Positions 19,074 through 29,248 of a stretch of 64,000 nt of DNA are shown here, piece after piece; position 1 is the stretch's first letter, and each line of letters opens with the position of its first letter. The stretch covers positions 558,001 through 622,000 of the forward strand of contig NZ_UWOS01000001.1 of NCBI RefSeq assembly GCF_900604515.1. Reading direction: 5' to 3'. The notes under the pieces are model-generated. The model saw nothing but the letters and a program-made list of their open reading frames with translations, had not been told where the DNA came from and did no database searches. This DNA comes from Arcanobacterium ihumii (GTDB lineage: Bacteria; Actinomycetota; Actinomycetes; Actinomycetales; Actinomycetaceae). A program made the position numbers and the translations under genes.

Positions 19074-21767
19074 ATGGCAAGTTTTGATTTAGATACGTTT
19101 CGGCAGGCTCGATCTCAGATCGGCGCTTGGATTTCCACGTTGCAACAACAGCGCAATGTGCTCGCTCAAATCCTCAGAGAACACCGGATCGCTGGACGCA
19201 AACTGTTGGGCACGGCGATCAACATCCCCTACGCAGAGCCACGTTGGACGCTTCTGCCCTTGCCTGATTCAGTGAGCCCACTATTGCAAGCGCGTGAGCG
19301 TTACGCCTCGACGGAATTTCCAAGCCTCGCACATCACAATTTCGGAAAATTAGTTTTAGATTCAGGCGTGCGTGCTCATCGCGATGCTGCTCCCTTAGAT
19401 TCGGACGCACCTGCAATTCTCAATCCTCGCGTCCGTGCCCAGGCGGAAAAAGCGGCAGAGTTCCTTATTGCTCTTTATGAAAAAGGAAAAGAGATCGGCT
19501 TCGCATCTTCTTTCCTTGACACACAGTCTCTTCGAACGACTGCACCAACCGCGACTCTTTCGCAGGCGCTTGATGCAAAATATGCGCTTACTGAACTCTT
19601 GACGCTGGAAGAGGAAGACGTAATCGATCTCGATATAATCAACCTTCCCGCGAACGAATTCTCTGACCTAGCAACAATCGTTAATAAGCTCGATATTCTT
19701 GCCCACGACCTTAATCAACTTCGCTTAGCGAGCATCAAACTATCTCAAGTCCTACGTGAACGAGCTGCCGTTCACCACGTCCGCTCCTTTAATATCGACC
19801 AGCTTAAAGAGGTAAGTCGCGAGCGCCTCAAGCTCTCAGTTCTTCGCGAGAACTCAATTGAGCAGGTAGGTGCTGTGATGGATCTAGGTTGGAAAGTTGG
19901 CGACCTTCCAGGAATAGGCGAGGCTACAGCGTCGAACATCGTGGGTGCAACTCGCGCGCTCAATTCTGCAACCTTGGAAGAAACACCAGTTCGTCTTGAT
20001 GTGTCTAATCGTAGCGAAGAACAAACGGAGCTCCTTCGTTCAATTTACACTTGGCAATACGCTCACGAATCGATTGGTCACAAACAAGCTTTGAGCTTTG
20101 CGGCAGCGGTCAAGGCACGTGCCTACCATGTATCGAGCAATGCCTCTCACCTACTTGTTGTTGGGCGCGGTCGACCATCTGCCGATTTCATCGGTTTGGT
20201 TCAAGAATGCCGTGAACTTGCCGAACGCTACGACGGTCTAGGCAATTTACCAGAATTTAGCGAGGAAGAGGTCTGGACACAATTCCATCGTCAGCCCGCC
20301 GAAACCTATGCACTTATGGCTGAACTGGGAATTCTAACCTCGGACTCAAAAAAGATCCGTGGCGAGCTTCCTGAAGAAATCGTCACAAAGGTACACGCCA
20401 CATCGATCGACACCGACCTTTTAACTGCTAACCTGCGTGGATATCAGAATTTTGGCGCGCGCTTTGCGCTATCCCAAGGCAAAGTTGTACTCGGCGATGA
20501 AATGGGCCTAGGAAAAACTCTCGAAGCGCTCGCCGTCCTAGCTCACCTTTATGCACAGGGAAAACGCCACTCAATCGTCGTCTGCCCGGCAGCGGTTGTT
20601 ACTAACTGGCTACGTGAAATCGAGGCGAAAACAGAGCTCGTCGGCTATCGCATTCACGGCGCGAATAAAAACGCCGAAGCTCATCAATGGCACAGGAACG
20701 GCGGAGTTGCCGTTACCACCTTCGAAACTCTGTCATGGTTCGAAGGATTTTTGAATGATTACTATTCCGACGTCGTGTGCACCGTCGTTGACGAAGCTCA
20801 CTATATTAAGAACCCTGACGCGAAGCGATCACAGCGAACAGCTAAGCTCATCGCCGAAGCAAAGTACGCCGTGCTCCTAACGGGAACTCCGATGGAAAAC
20901 CGCATCGATGAATTCCGCACCTTGATCCGGTACATCCGCCCTGATCTAGCAATTTATTCTTCGGTATTGCCACAGCGATTCCGTAAACAAGTTGCTCCTG
21001 CCTACCTGCGCAGAAACCAAGAAGATGTACTTACCGAGCTCCCCGAATTGGTAGAGATCGAAGATTGGCTACCTTTAAGCAAGGGCGATCGCGAGATATA
21101 CGAAAACGCAGTTCGTGACGGTAATTTCATGGCAATGCGTCAGGCTGCAATGCTCAGCCCCGACTCCGCTAAGGTTGAGCGTCTGCGCCAGATCATCGAC
21201 GAAGCCAGAGAAAACGGACGTCGAGTTATCGTCTACTCCTACTTCCTTAGCACGATGAACCGACTACGCGAGGAAATTCCGGGTGCGTTTGGCCCACTTA
21301 CAGGCTCAGTTGCGGCCTCCAAACGCCAGCAACTGGTTGATGACTTTTCCAAGTCCGATGCCGGATCTGTTCTTCTCGCCCAGATCATGGCAGGTGGCGT
21401 TGGACTCAACATCCAAAGTGCGAGCGTCGTGATTATCTGCGAACCACAGCTGAAACCGACCACGGAGTGGCAGGCAATTGCCCGAGCTCACCGTATGGGA
21501 CAACTTGAATCTGTACAGGTCCACCGCTTGATTACCGAAGAAGGTGTAGACGATCGCCTCTTTGCTATGCTCCATCGGAAATCTGAACTTTTCGAGAATT
21601 TCGCGCGAGTCTCGCTACTTGCTCAAGCCTCTCCCGAAGCTCTCGAGGTAGACCAAGAAACTGCTGAAGATCAGCTATTTGCCCAGGCACTGGCTGAGTT
21701 GCCGAATGAATCTCAGTTGGCACAAACAATCATCGATGCCGAACAGCAGCGCATTTTTGGTTCTTGA
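19074..21767 (+). CDS. SNF2-family DNA helicase with helix-hairpin-helix motif
   Basis: This 897-residue protein has a 440-residue N-terminal region and a C-terminal SNF2 ATPase. A helix-hairpin-helix motif, DLPGIGEATASNIVGA, lies at about 275-295. Walker A is LGDEMGLGKT (about 473-482), the DEAH box is VVDEAH (about 570-575), and the C-terminal motif VI is AIARAHRMGQ (about 800-808). HhH plus SNF2 suggests binding to DNA or structured DNA during repair or recombination. No methyltransferase or nuclease gene is adjacent, so it looks like a lone chromosomal helicase rather than a defence operon. Confidence 0.85.
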   Translation: MASFDLDTFRQARSQIGAWISTLQQQRNVLAQILREHRIAGRKLLGTAINIPYAEPRWTLLPLPDSVSPLLQARERYASTEFPSLAHHNFGKLVLDSGVRAHRDAAPLDSDAPAILNPRVRAQAEKAAEFLIALYEKGKEIGFASSFLDTQSLRTTAPTATLSQALDAKYALTELLTLEEEDVIDLDIINLPANEFSDLATIVNKLDILAHDLNQLRLASIKLSQVLRERAAVHHVRSFNIDQLKEVSRERLKLSVLRENSIEQVGAVMDLGWKVGDLPGIGEATASNIVGATRALNSATLEETPVRLDVSNRSEEQTELLRSIYTWQYAHESIGHKQALSFAAAVKARAYHVSSNASHLLVVGRGRPSADFIGLVQECRELAERYDGLGNLPEFSEEEVWTQFHRQPAETYALMAELGILTSDSKKIRGELPEEIVTKVHATSIDTDLLTANLRGYQNFGARFALSQGKVVLGDEMGLGKTLEALAVLAHLYAQGKRHSIVVCPAAVVTNWLREIEAKTELVGYRIHGANKNAEAHQWHRNGGVAVTTFETLSWFEGFLNDYYSDVVCTVVDEAHYIKNPDAKRSQRTAKLIAEAKYAVLLTGTPMENRIDEFRTLIRYIRPDLAIYSSVLPQRFRKQVAPAYLRRNQEDVLTELPELVEIEDWLPLSKGDREIYENAVRDGNFMAMRQAAMLSPDSAKVERLRQIIDEARENGRRVIVYSYFLSTMNRLREEIPGAFGPLTGSVAASKRQQLVDDFSKSDAGSVLLAQIMAGGVGLNIQSASVVIICEPQLKPTTEWQAIARAHRMGQLESVQVHRLITEEGVDDRLFAMLHRKSELFENFARVSLLAQASPEALEVDQETAEDQLFAQALAELPNESQLAQTIIDAEQQRIFGS

Positions 21768-21935
21768 TTTTATGCCAAGCCTCCCACTCTGCCCAGCCCT
21801 AAGTTTTCCGCACCACGGCACTAGAATGTGTAGTTCACCCCATTCGCCAAAACAACCACCTTTAAACAGCTAAATTTCATTTTTGGGTTTAAGATTCAAC
21901 ACGATAGTCATTGTTTTGAGAATGGACTCTTTGTA

Positions 21936-23345
21936 ATGTCAAAGAAGCGAATTGCTATTTGGAGCGCGATCGGCATTGTTGCCGTAGCCATTGTTGCCCT
22001 AGGCGTATATATTGCATATTTTGCACTTGGGCAGCGCGCACTTCCCGGCACCAAAGTTGGAGACGTCTCCGTCGCTGGGATGACTTCTGAAGAAATCCAG
22101 TCCCAGCTTGACTACGCCGTCAAGAATGAATCTCTACACCTCACCGGCGCCGATATTCATCCACAGAAGGCAACACTTGCCCAGCTAGGTATGACCGTTG
22201 ACTCTAAGGTAACTGCCGATGCAGCGGTAGCTGGAAAATCTTCGTGGACGAAGTACTTCACCGCACTTTTCCGGACAACCACTGTAGAACCCACGATTCA
22301 CACCAACGAATCAACTTTGACGAAATTTGCGCAGTCTTTGACTGAAGGTAAAGAGAACGCCAAGTCCCCAGTTGAGCCAAGTATCGTAGCAGCCGGGGAT
22401 CACTTCGAAATCAAAGCAGGAATGCCTGGTAGAAGCGTCAAGACACAAGATTTGATTGATGCGGGCACTCTCTTGGCTCATACCCAACAAGGCTTCCAAG
22501 TATCACTTAAACTCGCAGAACTTTCTCCGAAGACTACCGAGGAGTCCTTGAAGCCTATTCTTGCAGATGCACAAGCTCTAGCAGGACTAGACGTTGCTGT
22601 TAACACCGGCAAGAACGTTGTTTCTGCACCTGCTGAGGTTAAAGTCCAGTGGATTGACCTCACCTCAGGGAAACCAGTGATCAATGCCGATGCAGTTCGT
22701 GCATGGGTTGCTCAAACTGCAGAGCCTGTGACGAATGATAGTGTTACAGGGCAGCGTCTCCTCAATACTCGTGGCGAAGTAACGATCGTTCGCCGCCAAG
22801 CGACTGCAGCGACGACGGTCAGTAACCTTGACGCCGTCGTAAATTCAATCGTTGAAAACATGGGCAACAAGACGGCAACGAATGAAACTTTCCAAATCGC
22901 AACAGCTGAGCTCAAGTGGGACGACAAGATTGTGGACGCCTCTGGCACCCCGCTTGCCTACACCCCTACCGGCAACGAAAAGTGGATCGACGTTAATCTG
23001 TCTAATCACACTATGACTGCTTATGAAGGAACCACCGTTGTTCGCGGACCAATCCCCGTGGTTAATGGTGCGTCTGAGACTCCAACCGTTATTGGTACTT
23101 TTGCAATTGACCGCAAGTATCCAAGCAAGACCATGCGTGGCGAAAACACGGACGGCTCCAAGTACGAAACTCCCGACGTTCAGTGGGTTATGTTCTTTAA
23201 GGGCCCATACGCTATTCACGCCGCTTACTGGCGTTCACGCTTTGGTTTCGCCGATTCCCACGGTTGTGTTAACACTCCTACTACCCATGCAAAGTGGCTC
23301 TACGATTGGGCACCTATGGGAACCGTGGTAGTCACGCATCGCTGA
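21936..23345 (+). CDS. L,D-transpeptidase with YoaR-like peptidoglycan-binding repeats
   Basis: This 469-residue protein has an N-terminal membrane anchor (about 7-32), two peptidoglycan-binding_4-like domains (about 55-320) and a C-terminal YkuD catalytic domain. The catalytic motif HGCVNTP, with an upstream His in YAIHAAYW, marks the Cys nucleophile. It cross-links peptidoglycan at 3-3 bonds outside the cell or attaches other molecules there. It stands between the helicase gene and a lipase gene, apparently on its own. Confidence 0.92.
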   Translation: MSKKRIAIWSAIGIVAVAIVALGVYIAYFALGQRALPGTKVGDVSVAGMTSEEIQSQLDYAVKNESLHLTGADIHPQKATLAQLGMTVDSKVTADAAVAGKSSWTKYFTALFRTTTVEPTIHTNESTLTKFAQSLTEGKENAKSPVEPSIVAAGDHFEIKAGMPGRSVKTQDLIDAGTLLAHTQQGFQVSLKLAELSPKTTEESLKPILADAQALAGLDVAVNTGKNVVSAPAEVKVQWIDLTSGKPVINADAVRAWVAQTAEPVTNDSVTGQRLLNTRGEVTIVRRQATAATTVSNLDAVVNSIVENMGNKTATNETFQIATAELKWDDKIVDASGTPLAYTPTGNEKWIDVNLSNHTMTAYEGTTVVRGPIPVVNGASETPTVIGTFAIDRKYPSKTMRGENTDGSKYETPDVQWVMFFKGPYAIHAAYWRSRFGFADSHGCVNTPTTHAKWLYDWAPMGTVVVTHR

Positions 23346-23430
23346 CCGAATAATGAGTTGTTAGGTACCGCTATCCGGGTATCATATTGGGAATAGGAAA
23401 TTATTAATCCTGATATACAAAGGAGTAGCC

Positions 23431-24327
23431 ATGCCAACATCGCTTCAGTCCAACGGCGCCACCCTCGGTTTCTATCACTGGCCGGTTTCTGATGCACGCG
23501 CAGTCGTTCAGATTTCACATGGCATGGCAGAGCACTTACAACGCTACGATTCCCTTGCAAAGCACCTTAATTCCTTAGGTATCGCAGTTGTGGGCGCCGA
23601 TCATCGTGGGCACGGTCAATCTCACGTAGTTTCTGAACCACTGGGGTACTTTGGTGATAACGCTACGTGGGCCACAATCGTTGATGATCTTCACGCCGTA
23701 CGTCATCACGCAGAGTCCCTCTACCCTGAGTTACCGTACTTCTTTGTTGGACACTCAATGGGGTCTCTCCTTCTACGCGCTTACCTGAAGAAATACTCAA
23801 AAGGGCTGGCAGGAGCTGCAATTATTGGAACCGGATTGTGGCCGAGCGTGATCGGTGAGGGAGGACTTGCCCTAGCCAAGGTCCTTACTCGAGTGGCTCC
23901 GTTAAAAGAAGGAAAACTATTAAGCAGCCTTTCCTTCGGTTCTTACAACAAGAAATTTGGCAATCGCACTAAATTTGAATGGCTCAGTCGCAACTCTCAA
24001 GAGGTAGATGCCTACGTCGCAGATCCCCTTTGCGGCTATAACCCACCGAACGCCTTCTTCGTTGAAATTTTGGGTGGGCTCAAGAGCGTCAATACGGATG
24101 ACAATTACGAACTACGCACCGCTGTTCCGCTCTTCATTGCTTCTGGTGAAGTCGATCCGTTTGGCGGCGCAACGGCCGTCCACAAGATCGCACGCAACTA
24201 CGCTGTTCACGGTCAACGTGACATCGAGACCCACGTCTATCCGCAGGCCCGTCACGAGATTTTCAACGAAATCAACCACGAGGAAGTGTTCTCTGACTTG
24301 GGCGAGTGGCTAACCCACCACATTTAG
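23431..24327 (+). CDS. Alpha/beta hydrolase, monoacylglycerol lipase-like
   Basis: This 298-residue protein belongs to the serine-hydrolase/lysophospholipase group. It has the oxyanion motif HGMAEH, HRGHGQS and the nucleophile elbow VGHSMGSLL. The C-terminal region holds a likely Asp (GEVDPFGG) and the catalytic His in ARHEIFNE. It acts on lipid esters such as monoacylglycerol. AAAGGAG precedes the ATG. No signal peptide is seen, so it is probably cytoplasmic. Confidence 0.88.
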   Translation: MPTSLQSNGATLGFYHWPVSDARAVVQISHGMAEHLQRYDSLAKHLNSLGIAVVGADHRGHGQSHVVSEPLGYFGDNATWATIVDDLHAVRHHAESLYPELPYFFVGHSMGSLLLRAYLKKYSKGLAGAAIIGTGLWPSVIGEGGLALAKVLTRVAPLKEGKLLSSLSFGSYNKKFGNRTKFEWLSRNSQEVDAYVADPLCGYNPPNAFFVEILGGLKSVNTDDNYELRTAVPLFIASGEVDPFGGATAVHKIARNYAVHGQRDIETHVYPQARHEIFNEINHEEVFSDLGEWLTHHI

Positions 24328-24373
24328 GATTGATCTTTCCCCGGATTCTACTGCGCCCCGATACGATTAGGGT

Positions 24374-25336
24374 GTGGCAAATATTCAAGGATACCAACAC
24401 GAAGCTGGAACGCGCGTAGGAACTGCGCAAGCGTGGGCAAGCGGTGTAGGAGCTTACTTCCTTTGGGGGCTCTTTCCGCTGTATTTCAGTTTGCTTGAGC
24501 CCGCTAATTCGCTTGAGGTGATCGTCCATCGGGCTGTTTGGGGAATGCTTTCCTGCTTAATAGCCATCTCAATCGTCCGGCAGTGGAAAAATCTTCGAGA
24601 GGTTATCGCTAACCGTGCGGTTCTTGGTCGCCTTTGCCTCGCTGGGTTCTTAATCGTCATTAACTGGACTACCTACATCTTCGCAGTGCAGTCTGGGCAC
24701 ACGGTCGATGCGGCGCTCGGTTACTTCATCAACCCACTGATCACAGTCGCACTCGGAGTGGTAGTTCTCAAAGAAACTCTGACTCGAATGCAAAAGATCG
24801 CAGTGGCTTTGGGGGCAACTGCGGTTATTTATATGTTGATTTCGATGGGGAGCTTACCTTGGCTAGCACTGGGGATGGCAACGAGCTTCGGACTTTACTC
24901 GCTCGTGAAGAAACGGGTTGCCCACCAGGTTAATCCGTTGGTTGGAATGGCGGTAGAAACATCCGCCGTGGTGCCTTTGCTCTTGATTTACTATGGCTAC
25001 CTCGTTGCTAACAACCAAACGTCTTTTCACACACTTTCCAATAACAATCTTCCTTGGATGGGCCACCTCCTCCTTCTTATAGGTGCCGGAGTGCTCACGA
25101 TAATTCCACTGATCCTCTTTGCTCAAGCATCCCGAGGACTTTCGCTGGGAGTCATTGGGCTTTTGCAGTACCTGAGCCCGATCGGTCAGCTCCTCATTGC
25201 GGTATTCGTATTCCACGAAACTATGCCAACTGAGCGATGGATCGGCACCGCAATTGTTTGGTTTGCATTGGTATTTTTATCGATCGATGGTGTCCGTGCA
25301 GTATCCCGCTACCGTGGTAAACCAATTAGCGCCTGA
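24374..25336 (+). CDS. RarD-type EamA family transporter
   Basis: This 320-residue membrane protein has about ten hydrophobic helices in two EamA halves. Motifs seen are YFLWGLFPLYF at the first helix, AVWGMLSC, ALGYFINPL and LGVIGLLQYLSPIGQLLIAV, all typical of RarD (chloramphenicol-sensitive protein family). The substrate is unknown. The GTG start at 24374 has only a weak purine stretch upstream. It lies 46 bases after the lipase gene and may be co-transcribed with it. Confidence 0.88.
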   Translation: MANIQGYQHEAGTRVGTAQAWASGVGAYFLWGLFPLYFSLLEPANSLEVIVHRAVWGMLSCLIAISIVRQWKNLREVIANRAVLGRLCLAGFLIVINWTTYIFAVQSGHTVDAALGYFINPLITVALGVVVLKETLTRMQKIAVALGATAVIYMLISMGSLPWLALGMATSFGLYSLVKKRVAHQVNPLVGMAVETSAVVPLLLIYYGYLVANNQTSFHTLSNNNLPWMGHLLLLIGAGVLTIIPLILFAQASRGLSLGVIGLLQYLSPIGQLLIAVFVFHETMPTERWIGTAIVWFALVFLSIDGVRAVSRYRGKPISA

Positions 25337-25443
25337 CCATTTTAATCCTAGTTCAAACTTCTTATCCGCTTTAGTCCTTCACGATACCCTTATTGGAACG
25401 TCCTCAGGTAGAATCTAAGCGTTCCACGATTGAAGGAAAATCA

Positions 25444-26352
25444 ATGACGATTAAAGTTGGACTGGTTGGTGCCGGATGGTGGGCGCATGACGTTCATGCT
25501 CCGATGCACGTCTACGGCGAAAAAACCGAACTCATTGGGGTTTGGGCACGCGACCCTGAAAAAGCCCGGGCTTTTGCCACCGAATTTGGGATCAAAGTTT
25601 TCACAAATTTCACTGAGCTCTTAGATCAGTGCGATGCCGTTGACTTCGCAGTTCCCCCAGATATCCAAGCACCCCTTGCTATCGAAGCTGCACGTGCTGG
25701 GAAAGCGCTGATTCTTGAAAAACCAATCGCAGCCGACCTCGCAACAGCTCGAGAACTTGCCTCAGTTATTTCTGAATATAACACCCCGCACATCGTTTGC
25801 TTCACTCGGCGTTACAACCATCAAACTGTAGATTTTTTGGACGACGTCGCTGCGCTTGCTATCAACGGAAACATCCTTGGACTTCAGGGGCACTACGTCC
25901 ACGGAGGACTGCTCGAAGGAGGAATCCTCCCTCCATCGGGAACGTGGCGCCATGATTTCCACGGTATCTTGATGGACCTTGGACCTCATGCAATGAACCT
26001 AGCGGTAGCGGCGCTTGGCCGAGTCGTTAAAGTTCAAGCACACTCGGGTGCGTTCGTAACGATCACCGCCGAACACAAGTCAGGGCTGATTAGCCAGATG
26101 GTGTTATCTGGAAGTGTAGATGTACCTGCTGACGATTTCCAAGAAACAGTTTATGGAGATACTGGTATCGCTAACTTTGACGTCAGCACCCAAGACCACA
26201 GCGAATGCTGGGAAAACATTTACAACGAATTTGTTGCCACTGTGCAAGACGGCGCACCGGTTACGGTTGACGCCGAAGAAGCTGTGCACACTCAGGAAAT
26301 CCTTGAAGCTGCCCGAGATTCTCATGAATCTGGCACCCCGATACTTCTCTAA
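25444..26352 (+). CDS. Gfo/Idh/MocA family oxidoreductase
   Basis: This 302-residue protein has the N-terminal Rossmann motif KVGLVGAGWWAHD, the conserved EKP (LILEKPIAADLA, which carries the family Lys) and the C-terminal alpha/beta domain. These enzymes oxidise or reduce sugars or related compounds with NAD(P). I chose ATG at 25444, behind AAGGAAAA, because the family starts at this glycine-rich loop; an in-frame start at 25393 adds 17 unlikely residues. The next gene, an AGE epimerase, makes a sugar-metabolism pair. Confidence 0.9.
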   Translation: MTIKVGLVGAGWWAHDVHAPMHVYGEKTELIGVWARDPEKARAFATEFGIKVFTNFTELLDQCDAVDFAVPPDIQAPLAIEAARAGKALILEKPIAADLATARELASVISEYNTPHIVCFTRRYNHQTVDFLDDVAALAINGNILGLQGHYVHGGLLEGGILPPSGTWRHDFHGILMDLGPHAMNLAVAALGRVVKVQAHSGAFVTITAEHKSGLISQMVLSGSVDVPADDFQETVYGDTGIANFDVSTQDHSECWENIYNEFVATVQDGAPVTVDAEEAVHTQEILEAARDSHESGTPILL

Positions 26353-26395
26353 AATCAATCTCATCTCAAACAATCAATATTTTAGGAACACAACA

Positions 26396-27664
26396 ATGTA
26401 CGTAACAGAAGAAACCCGCCAATGGCTCGTCTCAGAAACTGAAGCCCTAGTGGAATTTGCACAGAAATCCCGCGTTGATGCTGGTTTTGGGACTATGGAT
26501 GCCGTTGGAGGAATCGACGTAGATGCCGGTGCGCAGCTTTGGATCAACTGCCGTATGACTCACGTATTCTGTTTGGCCTACATGCGCGGAAACGAAGCGG
26601 CAAAAGAATATGCCGAACATGGCATCCGCAGCCTGCTCAATAATTTCTATGACGAAGAATTCGGCGGTTTCTTCTCAACGATTTCACTCGATTCACACGA
26701 ACCACTCAATGAGCGCGCAAGCCGTAAGGAAGCTTATGCGCATGCCTTCGTGCTCTTGGCTTCGTCGTCGGGAATTCAGGCGGGAATTGACGGCGCCGAA
26801 GAGCTCTTCGCACTTGCTAAGCAAGCACACGAAGACCACTTCTGGGAGAGCACCGGATTGGTATGCGAATCGTGGGACCGTACCTTTACAGAGAACGAAC
26901 CCTACCGTGGTGTTAATGCCAATATGCACACCGTTGAGGGCTCGCTCGCCGCATGGGACGCTACTCACGATATAACCTGGTTATCTAAAGCCGGCTCAAT
27001 CTTGCACTTCGTGCTGGGAAGCGCTCAGAAGCTCGGCTGGAGAATCCCGGAACATTTTGATGTCAATTGGAATCTCCTACCAAACTTCAACGAAGACTGT
27101 CCAGCCGATCCATTCCGTCCTTTCGGAGTTACCCCTGGTCACGGAATTGAGTGGGCCCGGCTCGCGCTTCAGTTCTGGGTTGCTGCTGGCACTGTAGAAG
27201 ATTCTGAGCGAGCTTCGATTAATGCCGACGACGCTTGGCTCGCTTCCATTCCAGAAGCTGCGATTTCCCTTTATGACCAAGCTTTAGCGGACGGCTGGAA
27301 TGTTGATGGAGCTCCTGGAATCGTTTACACCACGTCGTACGACGGTGAGCCGGTTGTGCACGAGCGTATGCACTGGACAGTTTGTGAAGGCATCGCAGCA
27401 GCAGCAGCACTGGCTACCTACGGTGAAGATGTTAATGATCAAACTCTCGTTAACCGTATGAATGACCATTTTGATGAACTATGTGATTTCGCGATTGCTA
27501 AAATTATTGAAAAGCCCGGACGATGGACTCATGAACTTGATCGTAATAATGAGCCTTCGGGAATCACTTGGCCTGGTAAACCTGACGTTTATCATGCTTA
27601 CCAGTGCCTGCTGATGCCGATTATTCCTCTAACTGCAAGCTTCGCGAGTGCAGTCAAGAATTGA
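26396..27664 (+). CDS. AGE family epimerase/isomerase
   Basis: This 422-residue protein is an (alpha/alpha)6-barrel enzyme of the N-acylglucosamine 2-epimerase type, which interconverts sugars such as mannose/fructose or GlcNAc/ManNAc. Family-typical stretches include QLWINCRMTHVF, RKEAYAHAFVLLA, NANMHTVEGSLAAWD and HWTVCEGIAAAA, with His residues as the likely catalytic acids and bases. The ATG at 26396 follows TTAGGAACAC. A long open frame runs upstream in this phase, but it is only a shadow of the Gfo/Idh gene. Pairing with an oxidoreductase points to sugar catabolism. Confidence 0.88.
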   Translation: MYVTEETRQWLVSETEALVEFAQKSRVDAGFGTMDAVGGIDVDAGAQLWINCRMTHVFCLAYMRGNEAAKEYAEHGIRSLLNNFYDEEFGGFFSTISLDSHEPLNERASRKEAYAHAFVLLASSSGIQAGIDGAEELFALAKQAHEDHFWESTGLVCESWDRTFTENEPYRGVNANMHTVEGSLAAWDATHDITWLSKAGSILHFVLGSAQKLGWRIPEHFDVNWNLLPNFNEDCPADPFRPFGVTPGHGIEWARLALQFWVAAGTVEDSERASINADDAWLASIPEAAISLYDQALADGWNVDGAPGIVYTTSYDGEPVVHERMHWTVCEGIAAAAALATYGEDVNDQTLVNRMNDHFDELCDFAIAKIIEKPGRWTHELDRNNEPSGITWPGKPDVYHAYQCLLMPIIPLTASFASAVKN

Positions 27665-27709
27665 TCGACGATCACCGGCTCACAGAACCTTTTAATGGAA
27701 GGAAATTCA

Positions 27710-29200
27710 TTGGTCGCTATCGGTTTTGATAGAGAAAAGTACATTGCTTTGCAGTCGGCACATATTGCCAAGCGTCGTGAGCAACTCGGTGGAAAGCTCT
27801 ACCTCGAAATGGGCGGCAAGCTCTTTGACGATATGCACGCTTCACGCGTTTTGCCAGGTTTCACACCGGATAACAAGATTGTGATGCTTGAACAGCTTAA
27901 AGACGAACTTGAGATCATCATTGTTGTCAACGCAATGGATCTAGAGCGTCAAAAGATTCGTGCCGATCTGGGTATCTCTTATGAAGATGATGTACTTCGC
28001 CTAGTTGATGTGTTCCGTGAGCGTGGCTTCTTGGTCAACAACATCGTTCTTACTCGAGCTGATGAGGAAGGGAAGATCGCACAGGAGTTCACCCGACGTC
28101 TTGAACACTTGGGACTCACAGTTTCTCAGCATTACACAATTCCTGGATATCCCACGGAATCAACTCGAGTCGTTTCCGATGAAGGATTCGGTAAGAATGA
28201 CTACGTTGAAACCAGTCGGGATCTGATCGTCGTGACTGCTCCCGGTCCCGGATCGGGCAAACTCGCCACGTGCCTTTCGCAGGTCTATCACGACTATAAG
28301 CGAGGTATTAAAGCCGGCTATGCGAAGTTTGAGACTTTTCCGATTTGGAATATACCGCTCGATCATCCAGTGAATGTTGCTTACGAAGCCGCAACCGCCG
28401 ATCTCGACGACGTTAACCTTATCGATCCTTTCCACCTCGCTGCCTATGGAAAGCAGGTTGTGAGCTACAATCGCGACGTCGAAGTATTTCCACTACTAGC
28501 AACCTTGCTCATTGAGATGTCCGGTTCATCGCCTTATAAATCACCAACGGATATGGGCGTCAATATGGCAGGTATGTGTATTTCGGACGACGACGTTACC
28601 CGCGAAGCATCGAAACAAGAGATTATTCGTCGATACTTCAAAGCTGTAGTTGATGAAAAGCTCAACGACCAAAAACCTGTTATCTCCGGTCGCATCAGCT
28701 TGATCATGAGCAAGCTTGGTTTGAGCACTGGTAATCGTCCGGTAGTTAAGCCAGCATTGGACCTCGCTAAAGAAACCAGCGCACCGGCGTCGGCAATTCA
28801 ATTGCCTGACGGTCGAATCGTAACCGGAAAGACGTCCGCGCTACTCGGATGTTCAGCAGCGATGTTACTCAATGCGCTTAAAGTACTTGCAGGAATCAAT
28901 GATTCGGTGAAGTTACTATCACCTGAATCAATCACCCCGATCCAGACGCTCAAGACGGAACACCTTGGCTCACGCAATCCACGACTTCATACCGACGAAG
29001 TTCTGATTGCTTTATCCGTTTCTGCAGGTACCTCGAACGACGCTCGACGTGCTCTATCTGAGCTGGAAAAGTTGCGTGGTTGCGATGTTCATACTACGAC
29101 GATTCTAGGATCGGTTGACGAAGGTATTTTCCGAAACCTTGGAGTCTTGGTTACATCTGAGCCGCAGTACCTGCGTAAAGGGTTGTACTGGAAACGCTGA
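27710..29200 (+). CDS. DUF1846 domain-containing protein
   Basis: This protein of about 496 residues matches the DUF1846 family (structurally known but of unclear function): it opens with [16 protein letters not shown], then [10 protein letters not shown]-like sequence, [20 protein letters not shown], and [10 protein letters not shown]. The phosphate-loop-like GPGSGK suggests nucleotide binding. The likely start is TTG at 27710, since GGAAGGAAA ends five bases upstream and homologs start here; ATG at 27695 has no ribosome-binding site. It follows the AGE epimerase closely, perhaps in the same transcript. Confidence 0.8.
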   Translation: MVAIGFDREKYIALQSAHIAKRREQLGGKLYLEMGGKLFDDMHASRVLPGFTPDNKIVMLEQLKDELEIIIVVNAMDLERQKIRADLGISYEDDVLRLVDVFRERGFLVNNIVLTRADEEGKIAQEFTRRLEHLGLTVSQHYTIPGYPTESTRVVSDEGFGKNDYVETSRDLIVVTAPGPGSGKLATCLSQVYHDYKRGIKAGYAKFETFPIWNIPLDHPVNVAYEAATADLDDVNLIDPFHLAAYGKQVVSYNRDVEVFPLLATLLIEMSGSSPYKSPTDMGVNMAGMCISDDDVTREASKQEIIRRYFKAVVDEKLNDQKPVISGRISLIMSKLGLSTGNRPVVKPALDLAKETSAPASAIQLPDGRIVTGKTSALLGCSAAMLLNALKVLAGINDSVKLLSPESITPIQTLKTEHLGSRNPRLHTDEVLIALSVSAGTSNDARRALSELEKLRGCDVHTTTILGSVDEGIFRNLGVLVTSEPQYLRKGLYWKR

Positions 29201-29229
29201 TTTTCCAGGCAAGATACTTACCTAGAAAA
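29201..29229. terminator. Bidirectional intrinsic terminator
   Basis: TTTTCCAGGCAAG and CTTACCTAGAAAA form a 13-bp hairpin with T-rich tails on both sides. On the minus strand the two mismatches become G-U pairs. It separates the convergent DUF1846 and methyltransferase genes. Confidence 0.65.
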
Positions 29230-29248
29230 CTCCTCACGGACGAACGCG

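Noticed and set aside
19074-21767. A defence island around the first SNF2 helicase
   Set aside because: Neighbours are a DsrE-like protein and an L,D-transpeptidase; no methyltransferase, nuclease or HEPN gene is close.
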